Positions 16,301 through 27,105 of a stretch of 64,000 bases of DNA are shown here, piece by piece. The stretch comes from Symbiodinium sp. CCMP2592 (taxonomy: Eukaryota > Sar > Dinophyceae > Suessiales > Symbiodiniaceae). The stretch lies in contig CAJNDT010000950.1 of NCBI GenBank assembly GCA_905221615.1, positions 46,465 through 110,464 of the forward strand, read 5' to 3'. The translations under genes and the position numbers were made by a program. The notes beneath the pieces were generated by a model that had not been told where the DNA came from, searched no databases, and saw only the letters and a program-made list of their open reading frames with translations. How positions within the stretch are numbered: position 1 is the first letter of the stretch; every line of letters begins with the position of its first letter.

Positions 16301-18982
16301 GTATGCTGCGCTGCCAAGGGTGCAGTTGTTATACTTTCAGGGTTATGGCTGTGCGTTCAGGCTTTGGGGTTGGCTTCTAAAGGCTGTTCGACTTTCTATG
16401 CCGTTGGAGAGGCAGGTGTGCAGCAGAGGACACCTCCAGCAAAGGTGCCACACTGTTTCTGAGTCTATCTCTCATGATCACCCTCCCGAAGCCTTCAATC
16501 CTAAACCCTCAAGCATTACCTTAACCCTGAATAACCCTACCTTTTTGGGGTTCCTTATTATGATTTCTGTATATAAGTCCTTGCAAATGTAGATTCTTAG
16601 TCGGGGGTTAAGGTAAACCCTTACAATATCATAGGAGGCCAAAAGGGGTTTTAGCCTATGGGGTTTAGTAGGGATTAGGGTTCCCGTAATAGGGTGCATA
16701 TTAAGGAATCCCTACCCCAAGAATCTTAAACCCCCCTTTTGGCCTCCTATCACAATAACTTGCAGGGTCTACTTGATGCTGTTCGTGACTTCCACTCTCC
16801 TCGGGGACTCTCCGTTCTGGGCCATTGCGAAGTCCAGCTCTTTGGAAGATCGCAACGCAGCTTCCAAGGAGATGGCAAGGGCTCCCTAGGGGTTTAGGGG
16901 TTTAGTGTTTAGGGTTCAGGATTTAGGGCTTTGGGGTTTAGGTGTTTAGGGGTTTGAGGGTTTAGGGTTCAGGGTTGAGGGCTTACGGTTTAATACTTAG
17001 TAGAGTTTAGGGCTGAAGGTGTAGCGTTTAGGGTTGCGGGTTCTAATTATGAAGGACACAAGAAGGTAAGATAAGGCGCTAAGCCTGGTGAGCTTCGGAG
17101 GATACAACATAGCGCCCTCGAGAACACGATAAATATAGGGTCTAAAATGGCTTAAATCAAACCAATGCTCTTCGGCGGGATTCTTTACTATAGTTAGAGC
17201 ATACTATACCCCAAAACTCCATCCTGTGTGTAAGGGCCCCTATACGAGGATGTGGGGTATATGCTATATCGGGACCATTATGGTTTCTGTTAGCAGTCAG
17301 ACTTTCTTGTCGTTGGGTCCAGAGAGCTGTCCCAAAATAGTTCGCAGAAAGCCTATAGAGTACTGTAGACCGCAGATTGAAAGACGCATAGTCTTCGGAG
17401 GCATAAACGTCAGGGTCCCTACTGTTGATCTTTGTTTCAGGGAGAGAGGTTTCTTAATCAGGGGTCGACATTACCGAGCTCTGGCACAACTTGCTTGCGA
17501 ATGCTCGTGTAAGACGGTTGACAAACTGGAAGCACAGTATCGTTGTCATAGCAACGGACAGAAGCGCTGGTTGGAGTAAGTTTTGGCTGGTAAACACTGC
17601 AGCCCTAATCCTCTAGCAAACTTCAGGCGCAGAAGCCCATAAACCCTAAACCCCACAGGAACTAAACCCGACCACTCAAAGCCCTGAACCCTTCAGAGGA
17701 CATGTTCGACGGCTCTTTCTCAATGTGCATTTTCACAGCCATCATTCTGACAGAGTGGTACCAAGCGGCAGACGTCCACGAACTTCAGGAGTACCGCGTC
17801 AAGGACCTACCGCCGAAATTACGGTTCAGAGTTTGGGATTCTGGGTTTCGGGCATCCGCAGAACAGTGGCCTCTGCCTGTTTGAGTAGCGTTGGAGCCAT
17901 TGCGGCTTGTGGGTGTTTGGCCTTCAGAAGTATCAGCATCCCAGTAAGCCCAATTCGCAGAGTGGACTTGGCCACCGTGTTGATTGCTCCGCAAGTGCTC
18001 AGCAATATGAGCTTCGTTGCAGCCAGAACCCTGTTGGCAAGTGACGACTGACTGTCGCCACGACTGCCAAAAATCCTAAGCCCAATAGCCAAGAGACCTC
18101 AGCAGTTGAACTGGGGTGTTGAAGCTGAGGAGCTGGGTACTATTAGGGCTTAAATGAGAACTTCAATAGTATATTGGGGGGCTCCCTACTGTAACTGTAG
18201 TATCATATACCCCAAAACCCTATTCTAATTAGTAAGGCCCCTACACTCGGCAGCCTTTTGGGAGTGATTAACCTCCTATGGTATCGGAAAGGTAGTTTTT
18301 CGGGGGAGGGAACTCATGAATGCTTCCCTTTATCAAAAAGCGGCTAAAGCACGAAGCGTAGAGGCCCCCAACCAACCGTAAGCTTTAAACTCTCAGCCCT
18401 AAGCCAAACCCCAAAGCCAAACTGGCCCAAGGCCCCAAACTCCTAATCCTAATCCCCTGAGCTTGGGTTTGAACCCAAAATCTTAAACCAAGTGTCGGCG
18501 GGGTTCTTCCTAGACCCGGCAACATACCCGAAATACACACTAGTAACGACCAGAAGGGCTCGATTAAAGGCCACTTGCAAACTGCTTGTCTGCATGGATC
18601 CCATCAGCTCCCGTTGTTTGAGCTAGTTGTGCAATAAAAAATCGGGGTTCTTAGCAAGGATCTGCTAGTTCGGACAGATGAGCCAAAAAAGGGATCAGAA
18701 TAGGGTTTGGGGGCTTACTTTTGCTGTGACTATAATCTTTCAAACTACGGTTGATGGTATAAATCCTGCATTACCTTAAGGACCCTAAACTATGGGAATA
18801 ATGGTATATTCCTTATTATGGGTGATGCAGGATTTATATCATCAACGGTAGTATGGTAATTCTTCAGGCCATACTGGGTTAGGTGGTTTGTAAGCAACAG
18901 AAACACCCGCTCATAGTGTCTCTCAGAGGATGCCAACACGAAGAGTGGCCTACCTCCTGTGCAGCAGCCTCTGGTGGAGTGA
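10231..18982 (+). CDS. multi-exon membrane protein gene, unit 2 copy (DUF2306-like, tentative)
   Basis: Second tandem paralogue and the better preserved one. Approximate exons: 10231-10335, 10870-10958, 12285-12375, 13227-13357, 14096-14189, 15554-15640, 15847-15951, 16766-16880, 17699-17806 and 18929-18982 (TGA). The protein has an N-terminal anchor (RDVSAVILIVVCFCFAWLV), a soluble stretch, a Trp-rich helix ending LHRWNGR, helices MMGQIITGIGLAS, YGLAMAYVLANTVYYV and VYLMLFVTSTLLG, and a short Pro/Gln-rich tail. Order and motifs recall DUF2306 proteins, whose biochemical role is unknown. Good donors occur at 10959 (GTAAG) and 15952 (GT); a GC donor (GCAAGG) is likely near 16876. The gene converges on a minus-strand gene at 20.5-21.3 kb. 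Some small exons, for example near 16105, may be missing. Confidence 0.6.
10870..10958 (+). CDS. exon 2 of unit 2 gene
   Basis: Reads QNLFLLHFPDREYANQQLEN then AVGRLSVVA. A GTAAGT-like donor at 10959 ends it. Unlike unit 1, the 3' part of this exon is fully readable. Confidence 0.65.
11308..11420. mobile_element. TIR element, family G
   Basis: Copy of the element at 6019, with CTAGGACCTAGAATAGGCC at the left and GCTACTCTTGGGTCTAG at the right. Confidence 0.75.
11488..12260. repeat. family B element expanded by a seven-unit tandem array
   Basis: Unit starts (CTACTTAAAGG) are seen at 11488, 11593, 11700, 11821, 11932, 12038 and 12143, giving a period of about 105-121 bases. Each unit carries ATCATGGGACTTAGTAACTA, then CTCCTTAAAGGGATCTATAG, then two TTTAGGG-like heptamers. 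Only the last unit continues into a family B core and right arm, ending ATGATCCTCCAAGG just upstream of exon 3. Confidence 0.9.
12285..12375 (+). CDS. exon 3 of unit 2 gene
   Basis: Same QRGPLDDTFLGDVQRSYWGP block as 2795, here continuing RLSRGISAAFE. It sits between a family B right arm and a truncated family A element (12381-12472). Confidence 0.6.
13227..13357 (+). CDS. exon 4 of unit 2 gene: Trp-rich membrane helix
   Basis: Reads RWMWFAPHVFSSIVWWNFAW then IQLVKWIRAEHIWLHRWNGR. A TGA lies in frame just upstream, so the exon must start at the AG before GCGCTGG. Confidence 0.62.
14096..14189 (+). CDS. exon 5 of unit 2 gene: membrane helix
   Basis: Starts after TTTTTCGAG and reads VTAMMGQIITGIGLASQSPT then HGVKMLSIWAQ. 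A poly-C tract precedes it, as in unit 1. Confidence 0.6.
14428..14530. mobile_element. TIR element, family A
   Basis: ATGGGAGTTTCCAACAGTAG at the left pairs with TTTCGGAAACTC at the right; the core has the ATAGCACCCTAGACAATAGG block. It lies in intron 5 of the unit 2 gene. Confidence 0.75.
14690..15530. other. unassigned intronic stretch with degenerate triplet sequence
   Basis: No TTTAGGG repeats. Frames are open on both strands, including 201 bases from ATG at 14817 (+) and 363 bases on the minus strand at 15158-15523. Composition is biased toward GTA/TCG-like triplets such as GTAGTGGTCGTCGTCGCG. I see no conserved partner in unit 1 and do not call a gene. Confidence 0.4.
15554..15640 (+). 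CDS. exon 6 of unit 2 gene: membrane helix
   Basis: Reads AYGLAMAYVLANTVYYVRQK then ALHSLPVIK. In-frame stops lie upstream (TAG, TGA), so the acceptor is the AG just before GCACTGC. Confidence 0.6.
15847..15951 (+). CDS. exon 7 of unit 2 gene
   Basis: After TCAG it reads DIVRHKYWATKLFGYSQAIA, LQRRLGYTDVDDHRL, and is followed by a GT. The H..W....F.Y..A..LQR pattern resembles the conserved His-containing helix of DUF2306 proteins. Confidence 0.62.
16627..16752. mobile_element. TIR element just upstream of exon 8
   Basis: ATATCATAGGAGGCCAAAAG at the left is mirrored by TTTTGGCCTCCTATCACA at the right. It ends about 13 bases before the acceptor of the next exon. Confidence 0.75.
16766..16880 (+). 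CDS. exon 8 of unit 2 gene
   Basis: After TTGCAG it reads VYLMLFVTSTLLGDSPFWAI then AKSSSLEDRNAASKEM. The next bases GCAAGG fit a GC-type donor; reading on reaches TAG. Confidence 0.58.
17226..17579 (+). CDS. open reading frame inside intron 8, uncertain
   Basis: A 117-residue open frame without TTTAGGG repeats, rich in Arg and Cys. Its first 45 bases overlap the right end of a family D element. No paralogous segment is seen in unit 1. I do not recognise it. Confidence 0.2.
   Translation: MCKGPYTRMWGICYIGTIMVSVSSQTFLSLGPESCPKIVRRKPIEYCRPQIERRIVFGGINVRVPTVDLCFRERGFLIRGRHYRALAQLACECSCKTVDKLEAQYRCHSNGQKRWLE
17699..17806 (+). CDS. exon 9 of unit 2 gene
   Basis: Reads DMFDGSFSMCIFTAIILTEW then YQAADVHELQEYRVKD. 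Protein and length match unit 1 exactly apart from conservative changes. The sequence beyond GTCAAGGAC diverges between the copies. Confidence 0.62.
18746..18850. mobile_element. TIR element, family E
   Basis: Arms ACGGTTGATGGTATAAATCC and GGATTTATATCATCAACGGT. It lies in the last intron of the unit 2 gene. Other copies: 34205-34301 and 49083-49186; a solo arm is near 34373. Confidence 0.85.
18929..18982 (+). CDS. last exon of unit 2 gene with stop
   Basis: Reads DANTKSGLPPVQQPLVE and stops at TGA, exactly as in unit 1. Confidence 0.62.
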   Translation, partial: DANTKSGLPPVQQPLVE

Positions 18983-18989
18983 AGGAGAA

Positions 18990-19096
18990 GCACAATTTGG
19001 GGGCCTTATTAGTAATTACTTATACTATTTTAGGAGTTCCTGTTTATGACTATAGTAAAATGGGCCCCCAAACCCTATTCTAACCATTAAGGCCGC
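18990..19096. mobile_element. TIR element, family D
   Basis: Left GGGGCCTTATTAGTAATTAC, right TAACCATTAAGGCC, with core TAGGAGTTCC and CCCCAAACCCTATTCTAA. It lies immediately after the stop codon of the unit 2 gene. This is the most numerous family in the window. Confidence 0.7.
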
Positions 19097-20549
19097 TGTA
19101 TAAACCTAGAGGGTCGATCGATCTTGTCCCCACAAAACCAGGATGAGGATGGTCTACTGGGACCTATTTCGGAGTTTCTGAATGTTTTTTTTTGTTTTAA
19201 GGGGGGGTTCAGGGTTTAGGGTTGGGGGGTACCTTATTTTGGGGTCCTGAGAATAAGGATCCCACTACTTAGGGTACTATTTTTACGGTCCCCTGTTTTC
19301 GGAAACTCCCATTTCCATAATGGTAGTTTATATGGACCCTCTGGGTTTGGTGTCAAAGCTGGAAACATGGCTCCAGGATTTGGGACTTGGGGTTAAGACT
19401 ACAACCGAGCCGAGCCCAAACCCCGAAATCCAAAACGCAAAACCCTAAAGGCCCCAAACAAAGTGTCAGCCGTGCAGTGGTGATGTGCAGACGTCAAGGT
19501 GGTTCAGAGAGAATAGGGGGCGCAGAGCTCCGGCTTTGTGGAATCCTCCTGATGTAATTCTAGCGAGCTTTGATGTTTAGGGTTTAGGATCGATTGCAGC
19601 TCATTTATAGGGCTGCTATTACTTGACACCACGAATGCACAGCCCTGGCACGTGAGCAACACACTAGACATTGCATATCAAGCATTTTCGAATGTCATGT
19701 TCCTGACTGTGCCCTAGTCTTAACTGGGCCTCCCAGTGGGCCATGTTTCCTTTTTTGTAGTCCTAGGTTGCTTATATAGTTACCCAATACCAAAAAGCGA
19801 GCCTAGGTTACTAGGCATCCTAGTAAAGCCTAAAGACTGGTTCAATGTCCGGGAGGTCAATACAATTTACCACTGTGAGGGCTTAAAGTAAGTTGGTGTC
19901 CTTGCTCTGCTATGTTCGTGATAAGTTCCTGTCTTAAGTTCTTGAACAAGGGCCGAGGCTTAACAGCTATCCCTCGACCCCTTTCAAGGCTGAAACTCAG
20001 ACAAGCCGATCACGCACTTTTGAGCCCCATCAAAATAGGTGGGCCTAAATCGTTACCAGTACTATTCTAGGGTTCCGCATTCCAGTAGTACAAGAAGCCC
20101 AAAACCCTATTCTAATTATGAAGGCCCCTACATTAGGCCTTTCAGTTGTTCTATATTTCTCTGTACAAGGCTTAACTGGACCATGTTTTTACGAACACGA
20201 TGCAGAGGTTTTGGTAGGGCCCACGTGGAAACCGTGTCCTGACCCTACACCCTAAACACTAAACTCAAGCCAACCCTGAAGCCCAAACCCCCTCCCTCAA
20301 ACAAAAGGCCCTAAACCCTAAACCCTAAGCCCAAAACCTGAGCTCTGAAGAAGGACTCGGTCTGGTGGTGAGCACTCTGAGAGTGATCCGGAGGGCTGCC
20401 TTTCCTGTTACCTTTCAAGACACGGAGTTTAGGGCCGTTTTTAGGTTTACGTTTGGGGGCCTAGGATTTAGAGTTTAGGATATTGTTGGGGTTCTGGGGT
20501 TTAGAGTTAAGGATACTGCTGCATTTCGGGCCCGTTTAGGGCTGATTTT

Positions 20550-21300
20550 TGTGCAAGGTTCTGACTGCACGCCAACTGTTGCGGTGGCCAGTTCTGTTTC
20601 CGCTTCGACTTCCCGGTACGGGAACGATGAAGCCTGGAGATCTGACATTTGAGTCCCTCCTGCGTGCTGAGGACCCTTGGGGCTTAGGGCGGCTTCGGCT
20701 AGGATGCCCCGGTCATCTGCATATGACGTTGCTGCCCCTAAATACATGACCCTATAAACCCTAAACCCTATAAACCCTAAACCCTATAAACCCTAAACCC
20801 TAGAAGCCCTAAACCCTAACCTGAAACTGGGCTTCTAGCGAAGCCCTAAACCCCACAGCGTCAGCTCTTTGCTTCCAAAGTGAGCCTGTGCCTTCCCCTG
20901 CGGTCGCCACGTAATACGTGGGGATACGATCGACACGCAGCCACCCGGAGTTAGTGTGCGCGAGGCTAGGGGGAGGAACTTCAATTACTTCTTGAGCCCA
21001 GGAGGTGGCAGCGCTTCAGGGTTTAGGGTTTATAGGGTTTATTTAGGGTTTAGGGTTTAGGGTTTATTTAGGGTTTAGGGTTTAGGGTTTATTTAGGGTT
21101 TATTTAGGGTTTAGGGTTTAGGGTTTATTTAGGGTTTGTTTAGGGTTTAGGGTTTAGGGTTTTGACCGCAGCTGTAAAGCCTAAAGCTTAGGCTTGCATT
21201 TTCAGTTTGCCAGTCGATCATCGGTCCCCTTGGCGGGAATCTTCGGGTGATGGCACTGGTAGTACTCCTCAGCCCCACCCTGCTGCGGAAACACGTCCAC
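20550..21300 (-). CDS. minus-strand multi-exon gene fragment, unknown protein
   Basis: Three coding-like blocks in minus orientation: 21300-21202 (VDVFPQQGGAEEYYQCHHPK), 21012-20852 (AATSWAQEVIEVPPPSLAHT, then GWLRVDRIPTYYVATAGEG) and 20723-20560 (AEAALSPKGPQHAGGTQMSD, then TELATATVGVQSE). The middle block has a long open frame with mixed polar composition typical of real coding. The last shows TELA.ATVGVQSE conserved in unit 1 while the intervening bases differ. The plus strand is also partly open, so strand is likely, not certain. The gene converges on the membrane-protein gene. I do not recognise the family. Confidence 0.45.
20745..20815. repeat. CCCTAAACCCTATAAA tandem tract
   Basis: Several repeats of ACCCTATAAACCCTAAACCC separate two exons of the minus-strand gene. 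Confidence 0.85.
21015..21165. repeat. TTTAGGG array with TTTATTTAGGG variant
   Basis: Tandem GGGTTTAGGGTTTATTTAGG units form a higher-order pattern of two or three heptamers plus one TTTATTTAGGG. It lies in an intron of the minus-strand gene. Confidence 0.9.
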
Positions 21301-21321
21301 CCTAAACCATGAGCGTCTAGC

Positions 21322-21665
21322 TTTACCTTAAACTACCATGGACCATAACCTACTTTTTTGTAGGTTCTTAGTATAAACCCTAATAAGGGATTTATCGGAA
21401 CCCTACAAAAAAGTAGGTTTCGGTCGGTTAAGGTAGAGTCACAATCCCAGATCTAGAACCCTCTCCCTCAAAGCTTCTAATGTAGGAACCTGATTAAGAA
21501 ACCCTGGGCCTATAACCCCAAATTAGTAGGATTCATACAAGGAACCCAAATAAAGGCCCAAGGTTTCTTAATCAGGCTAGACCCAAAGTAGTTCCTTTTT
21601 GGGTGTGTCCTCTTTTTTGGTTAGGGACTCTAATATACCACCCAAAAAGGAACTACTTTGGGGCC
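21322..21665. mobile_element. three consecutive TIR elements, families P, K and M
   Basis: Family P (21322-21433, arms around AAAAAAGTAGGTTTCGGT), family K (21481-21576, TGTAGGAACCTGATTAAGAA and TTTCTTAATCAGG) and family M (about 21580-21663, CAAAGTAGTTCCTTTTTGGG and AAAAAGGAACTACTTTGGGG) follow one another with little spacing. Confidence 0.75.
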
Positions 21666-21719
21666 CCTGGGTAGACCCAACGCTAAATCCCAAACTTTGG
21701 ATCGACAAACCCAGGAACC

Positions 21720-24550
21720 TGAACCCGTTATGGGGTTTAGGGGTTTGGTGGCTTCGGGTTTACGGGTTTAGGGTTTGGGGGTTTAGGGGTTTTGGTGGTT
21801 TCGGGTTTAAGGGTTTGGGGGTTTAGGGGTTTAGGGACCCTAAACCCTAAACCCCTAAACCCTAAACTCTAAACCTTACGGCTTTTTAGGGTGTAGCCGC
21901 TCACAGGTGGCAGCCCTGCGCCGGCAAACTCAGGCGTCTCGGACATTAGCAAACGAGCCTCCCGGGTTTCGGGCTTAGGGGGGTTTAGGGGTTTAGGGTT
22001 TAGGGCTTCGGGTTTAGAGTTGAACCCTCAGGAATTCTCGCAGGGATCAGCATATGCGAGCCCTAAGCTAGGTGGATTTCACTTGTAACCTTGATAGAAC
22101 AGTCACAGTTCGTCAACTACTTAAATCCCAAAACTGCGATCCCGACTAAGTGAGCAATCGCCAAACCCCCTAAAACTCCGCACGCGTTCTCAGGTGTGAA
22201 GTTAGGCTCTGCGGTTGCAGGGTTTAGGGTTTGAAAGTGTCGGGTTCAAGGGTTGAAAGGTGCTAGGTTGCAGAGTTCGGTTGGTTCTTGTATTTAGAGT
22301 ACAGTTGTTGATTGATTCAGTTCGCTTAGTATGTCTTAGAATTAGATGTCTCCGTGTTAGAGGGATACAGGTGCAAGTATTCCTTGTTGTTTGGCTTCGG
22401 ATGTTTCGGGGTGTCAGAGAAATGCAACGGTACTACCATCCTCGCCGTCAGCAGTCGGTGTGGGCTCGGAGTCAAGTGCGTTCTCAGCCTGGATCAGGCT
22501 TCCGTGTTCAGTTTCAGTATGGGGTTCAAGGTTCAGACACTTACCGCATAAAACCCAAGCTGTAACTTTCAATTCTCAGCCCAGACCCGTAGCCTTTGAG
22601 AGGGATTTCCAAGAGGCTACAGCAGCGGCAACTGGTGCCCATCAAACTTGGTGGCTCCGGCAGCGTGATCTAGGGTCAGTTAGGGTTCATTTTTTTTTTG
22701 GACGGGCAGGCCGTTGCCAGGGTCATGCTTTTGGTGCAGCTGTTCTGCTTGAGCGTGTTTCTGTGCCTGGGTTGTAGAGGGCTTCGACACGAGTTCTTAC
22801 AATATGGTTCTACAAAGGGCTATATAAACCCCAAACCATGAACGGTGAAACAGTTGTTCTGAAGCAGATATGAGGCTCGAACAACTCCAGGCCTTTAGGA
22901 ACCTTATGTGCATGTAGCCCTGAAGTCTACGTCACTAGGCACTCAATCCTGTTTAGGGTTAGGGGTTTAGGGTTTTAGGGTTGAGGGTTTCAGGGCCGGG
23001 TGTCTGGTCAAAAGCCCAGGGTTCCGGCCCAAACCCAGGAAATCCATGCAAGGTGCAACGGAGGCCGTCAGAGCGCAATTCCGAACAACCAGTCATCTTC
23101 TAATCCAACGTCGCCCACCCCCGTAACCCTAAACCCCCAAACCCTAAACCCCGTAACCCTAAACCCCTAAACGTACGTATACCGGGGATACTCTTCCAAA
23201 TCATATAAATGATTCCTAATACAGCAACCCTACATTCTACTATTCGGACCTGTTGGGGTAACATTGGGAAGGTGAGATGCCGGGGCACGTCTGACAAACC
23301 ACGTAGAACCCATGAGAGTCGGACCTTGAAAGTTATTCCTATAGTCTCCATTGCAGTTCCTCTTTTTGGTTAACCAGTTTTCTGGTTAGGATCCTATAAT
23401 GGAGATTCTGGTTAACCAAACAAAGGAACTACAATGGAGAGACTATAGGTACGGTCGAGGCCCCCCAAACCGAGAGCCCCAAGCCCTGAACCCTAAACTT
23501 CAAGCCCTTAACCCTAAACGCTGAAACCGAATTAAACCCTAAACTCTAAATCCACCCTACACCCTAAACCCAAGCCCTGAACACGAGCATTAGCATAAGG
23601 ACCTCTGTAAAGGAGCCTATAGTCTTTGATCTGAGAAAGCAAGCAGGTTGGGGCCGACCTCAACCCAAGCACAGTCAGGGTTTAGGGTTTAGGGCTTTAG
23701 GGTTTAAGGATGTGGGGGTTTAGGGTTTAAGGGTTTAAGTAAGGGCTTAGGATTTAGGCGGGGTTTAGGGTTAAGGAGTCTAGCGGGGTTCAGGTTTCGG
23801 CAGGGCTTAGGGTTTGGGCTTTAGGGTAGTTTAGACTCTAGAGTTCTGGGTTTCAGGAGGATCCCAGGAGGAAACGACACTCTGAGCCAATCGAGACCTA
23901 CAAGTCCTTCAAGACCTACTCTACTACAGAAAGGGTTCGCCAATGTGTGCTACGCCCCCTACACACATGGTAAGAGAACCCTTGCAGAAGGGCAATATGA
24001 ACAACGGCCAGGTCAGCTGCGGCGTTTGCACATGCACCACCAGGATTCCTCCCCCGGTTGCTCTGAGCTCTATCCTAATTAAACTATTGTTGGGGCTCCT
24101 TATAATTACAGTATAATCTTTCCCAAAACCTGATTAAAAGTATTGAGTAAGAGCCCCATGTTGAAGGTCGAGGCTGAGGGCGGCACAAGGGTTTATAGGG
24201 CCTGTAGGGCTTCTATGCTTCGGGACATGGGGTTCAGGGCGGGATGCTGAATGCCCGTGTTGTTTGTGGTTTAGATGTAGACATATGGACGGCATGTTTT
24301 TTTTCAGTAAGGTAGAGATTCTGCGGTAAGAAGGTGCCGCAGTCTCCAGCCATTCCTTACAACCCAGTGAGTCCTGTGACGTCACTCGGCTCTTTGAGGA
24401 CTCTCAGCCCCAAAGCCCCTGCCCGAAATATTTAAACCTCATACGCCTCTCAAGCGATTTCACTCTCACACCCCGCAGCCTCAACACCAAACCCCAAATC
24501 GTAAACCCTGAGCCCGAAGCCTCTGAAACAACCTACACCCTCAGTCCTAA
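21720..24550. other. intergenic or intronic stretch, few coding signals
   Basis: Dense TTTAGGG-like tracts at 21730-22020, 22940-23010, 23100-23170 and 23480-23830, with a family L element at 23340-23448. Near 22390-22780 both strands are open: the plus strand reads EATAAATGAHQTWWLRQRDL, the minus strand reads LIQAENALDSEPTPTADGED before a stop. An exon is likely there, but I cannot choose the strand. Confidence 0.4.
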
Positions 24551-24574
24551 ACCCCAACCTACCGGCAGGAGCGC

Positions 24575-24668
24575 GTGCCAGTACTGCGACGGCTACGGCG
24601 GTCCTGCGAGGATCACCAGCGCAAGCCACCGAGGCGGCCGTTCTAGTCAATCAAGCATGGTGGCCTAA
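24575..24668. other. GC-rich exon-like island, strand unresolved
   Basis: All frames are open for most of this island. On the plus strand one frame reads SACQYCDGYGGPARI, with a CxxCxGxG-like start reminiscent of DnaJ zinc motifs. A single occurrence in a GC-rich island is weak evidence. Confidence 0.25.
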
Positions 24669-25094
24669 GTTTTTATTGCCAGTTATACACATTCAAACCC
24701 AAACATGTACACAGTTGTTAAAGAATAAACAGAATTGTTTGTATTGTTTACCAACAAAAAAACATGTTTGGGGTGCCTTACTACAAGTACAGTATACTGT
24801 ATTCGAATCCCTACTGAAAGCAATAAGGCCCTTATGCAAGGCCTTCCTGTTGGGGTTGAATGTAACGGTTCCTTCATGGTCCCGTTGGAGGTTCGTGTCA
24901 ATGTTCTTCGAGTTTTAAGGTAGACCTGCCATTACTGCACCTTTGTCCTCCAAGGGCCCCATGGTTGAGGATCACTATCATCATCATTATCACAGAATTA
25001 GGTTGGTAATAGGGCATCGGCATTAACATAAGGCTTGGGTCTTGTTTTGGTGGCGGTTTGGTTTGGAGTCTGATGTTTGACCACAGAAATCCGA

Positions 25095-25095
25095 G

Positions 25096-25161
<66 letters not shown>

Positions 25162-25310
25162 GACAACCAATACTGGTACAAATGGTACTGCTACTGCCCC
25201 TGCTGCTGCTGTTGCTGCTGTTATCAGCTGCTATCAGTACCATGACTACCAGTGTTGTTGTCAATATCTTCTTGACTAGCAATATTGTGCTGGTTGCGTT
25301 GTCATTATTG
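25095..25310. repeat. (CTA)n microsatellite with degenerate triplet flank
   Basis: About 20 perfect CTA/ACT triplets are followed by degraded ACT/GCT/GTT triplets to about 25310. Open frames coding poly-Thr, poly-Leu, poly-Ser or poly-Val are by-products. Confidence 0.95.
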
Positions 25311-25579
25311 GTGTTTCTCCTGCTTTGATTCTGTCCATTGTTCGTGCTTGTGACAGGAGCTGAACAAGAGTTGGACAAGACAAACGCATCGGTAGTCGTA
25401 GTGGGGTTGGTTATAGCTGCGCTCTTGATGTTGGTATGAGTACCATCAGCAGCCTTTGCCGGGAGCTTTCTGCAACAGCTATGATGGTGATGGTCTTGCC
25501 ACCCGAAGCCCTATAGCGGAGAATCGTTTAAACCCTAAAGCCCCAAACCCAAAGCCCTGAACCCGAAACCCTAAGCCCT

Positions 25580-25675
25580 ACCTGTAGCCGAAAAGACCTT
25601 CCTTTTCGGGGTTCCTTATTCTAGGATTTCCATATAGTTCCTTCGAAAGGTAGGTCTTTTCGGCCCCAGGTATAC
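25580..25675. mobile_element. TIR element, family F
   Basis: CTACCTGTAGCCGAAAAGAC at the left and GTCTTTTCGGCCCCAGGTA at the right, with core TTCCTTATTCTAGG. Related elements: 7663, 10983, 16151, 28396 and 45363. Confidence 0.7.
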
Positions 25676-25837
25676 CCTACAACCCCTAAAACCCTAAACC
25701 CTAAACCCCTGCTAAACCCTACTTGCCATTCTTGTTTCTCCTCTTCCTGGATCGTCCTCAGAGCTAAGACCAGAGCCTCCGAGCCAATGAACCCGACTCT
25801 GCTCGGACCGCTAGGATTCGTGGGTTTAGGGTTTAGG

Positions 25838-25839
25838 CT

Positions 25840-25873
<34 letters not shown>

Positions 25874-25916
25874 CACACATACACATACATATACATATAT
25901 ATATATATACACATAC

Positions 25917-25957
<41 letters not shown>

Positions 25958-26052
25958 CACATACATTTTTTAGGGTGTAGGGATGTGTATATATATATAT
26001 ATGTATGTATTAGGGTTTAGGGTTATATGTATGTATATATACATACATATGG
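25838..26052. repeat. (AT)n / (ATAC)n microsatellite cluster
   Basis: Runs of TATATA and TACATA are interrupted by short TTTAGGG-like pieces. Tyr/Ile-rich open frames on both strands are artefacts. Confidence 0.95.
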
Positions 26053-26089
26053 GCTCTACATCTTGCTAGCAGTGCCGAAGCTCTTAACC

Positions 26090-26360
26090 CTTAGGCGCTC
26101 AGCCCTCAATGAATATCTTCAAACCGCCCAGGCTCAGCGTTCTTCGCCGCTCTTCTGACACTTCCGCTGGTATGGCAGTAGGCACAGAAGCGTATAGAGC
26201 TCCCGTTTTATGAGCGTGGAGTTTCGGGTTGAGGGTATGGCCCTGGCTAAACCCTAAACCCTAAAATGGTAGGACATCAGGTTCCAATCGAGATACTCCA
26301 CGAGGCACAGAAGCTGCCGTGTCCATTCGGGCAGAGGCCGCCCTCGAGAACTGCCCTGAA
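26090..26360 (-). CDS. two exon-like islands, strand probably minus
   Basis: Minus-strand frames at about 26230-26150 read TLIKRELYTLLCLLPYQRKC and at about 26345-26275 read LPEWTRQLLCLVEYLDWNLM. Short CCCTAAA tracts separate them. Product unknown; plus-strand alternatives contain stops in at least the first island. Confidence 0.25.
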
Positions 26361-27105
26361 TGCTCCTAATCCCTCTAGACCCTAACCTCTAACCCTGAGC
26401 AAAGGAAAAGATAGAAACCCTTGAAAGCAACGCAAAAGGTTTCAACTTCGAGGGTGGGTTTAGGGTTTTAGGGTGTTCGGTTCTGGACCCGAGACCTTGA
26501 ACACGCAAAAAGTAATTCTTGGGCCATGGAGCTGATGAGCAGTAAGTCTAGCCATGAGTCAAGGATCTACCGCTGAAACGTCCGACCAGGCGCGCTTTGG
26601 GTTTAGGAGCTTGAAAATGATCTCTGCTATGTTGATTTTTTCTACGATATGAACCTTATCGTTCTGATTATCATTGCACAGTCTGGGTTCGAGGACTGAA
26701 ATATCCCGAAACCACCCTCCAAGACCTAAATCCAAAGAAGATTAGCACATGACTTCGCATAACCTCCAAAACATCACAAACATAGCCACAGCCCAAATCC
26801 AACGTGCAGAACGCTGAATCCAAACCCCAACAAAATCCACAACTAGCAACCGTAAAACCTACATCACAAAATCCGGGACTCCAAGCCTTTTGAACCCAGT
26901 AGTTTATGGTCTTCTGTAGAACAATTCCAGGGAAACAGTAGCCCAATCCCGAAAGCGAGAAAGCCTAAAACTCTCATGCCAAGACTATTTTAGGGTTCCT
27001 TAATCATGATTGTAGTAGAATATACCGACCCCAAAAACCCTATTCTAATTTTTACGTCCATTGCATCACATGTTGTCGTCGTCTAAGCCACAGTTGTAGC
27101 ATAGT

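Noticed and set aside
20549-20749. Plus-strand frame VLTARQLLRWPVLFPLRLPG
   Set aside because: Unit 1 keeps the minus-strand reading (TELA.ATVGVQSE) better, and the neighbouring island is clearly minus.
24575-24668. DnaJ-type zinc finger
   Set aside because: Only one CxxCxGxG-like string in a GC-rich island where all frames are open.
25621-26020. Tyr/Ile-rich open frames
   Set aside because: Artefacts of (AT)n and (ATAC)n microsatellites.
26520-26585. Third copy of the exon 9 end (GTCAAGGATCTACCGCTGAA)
   Set aside because: Only about 15 bases match, and the preceding exon body is absent.
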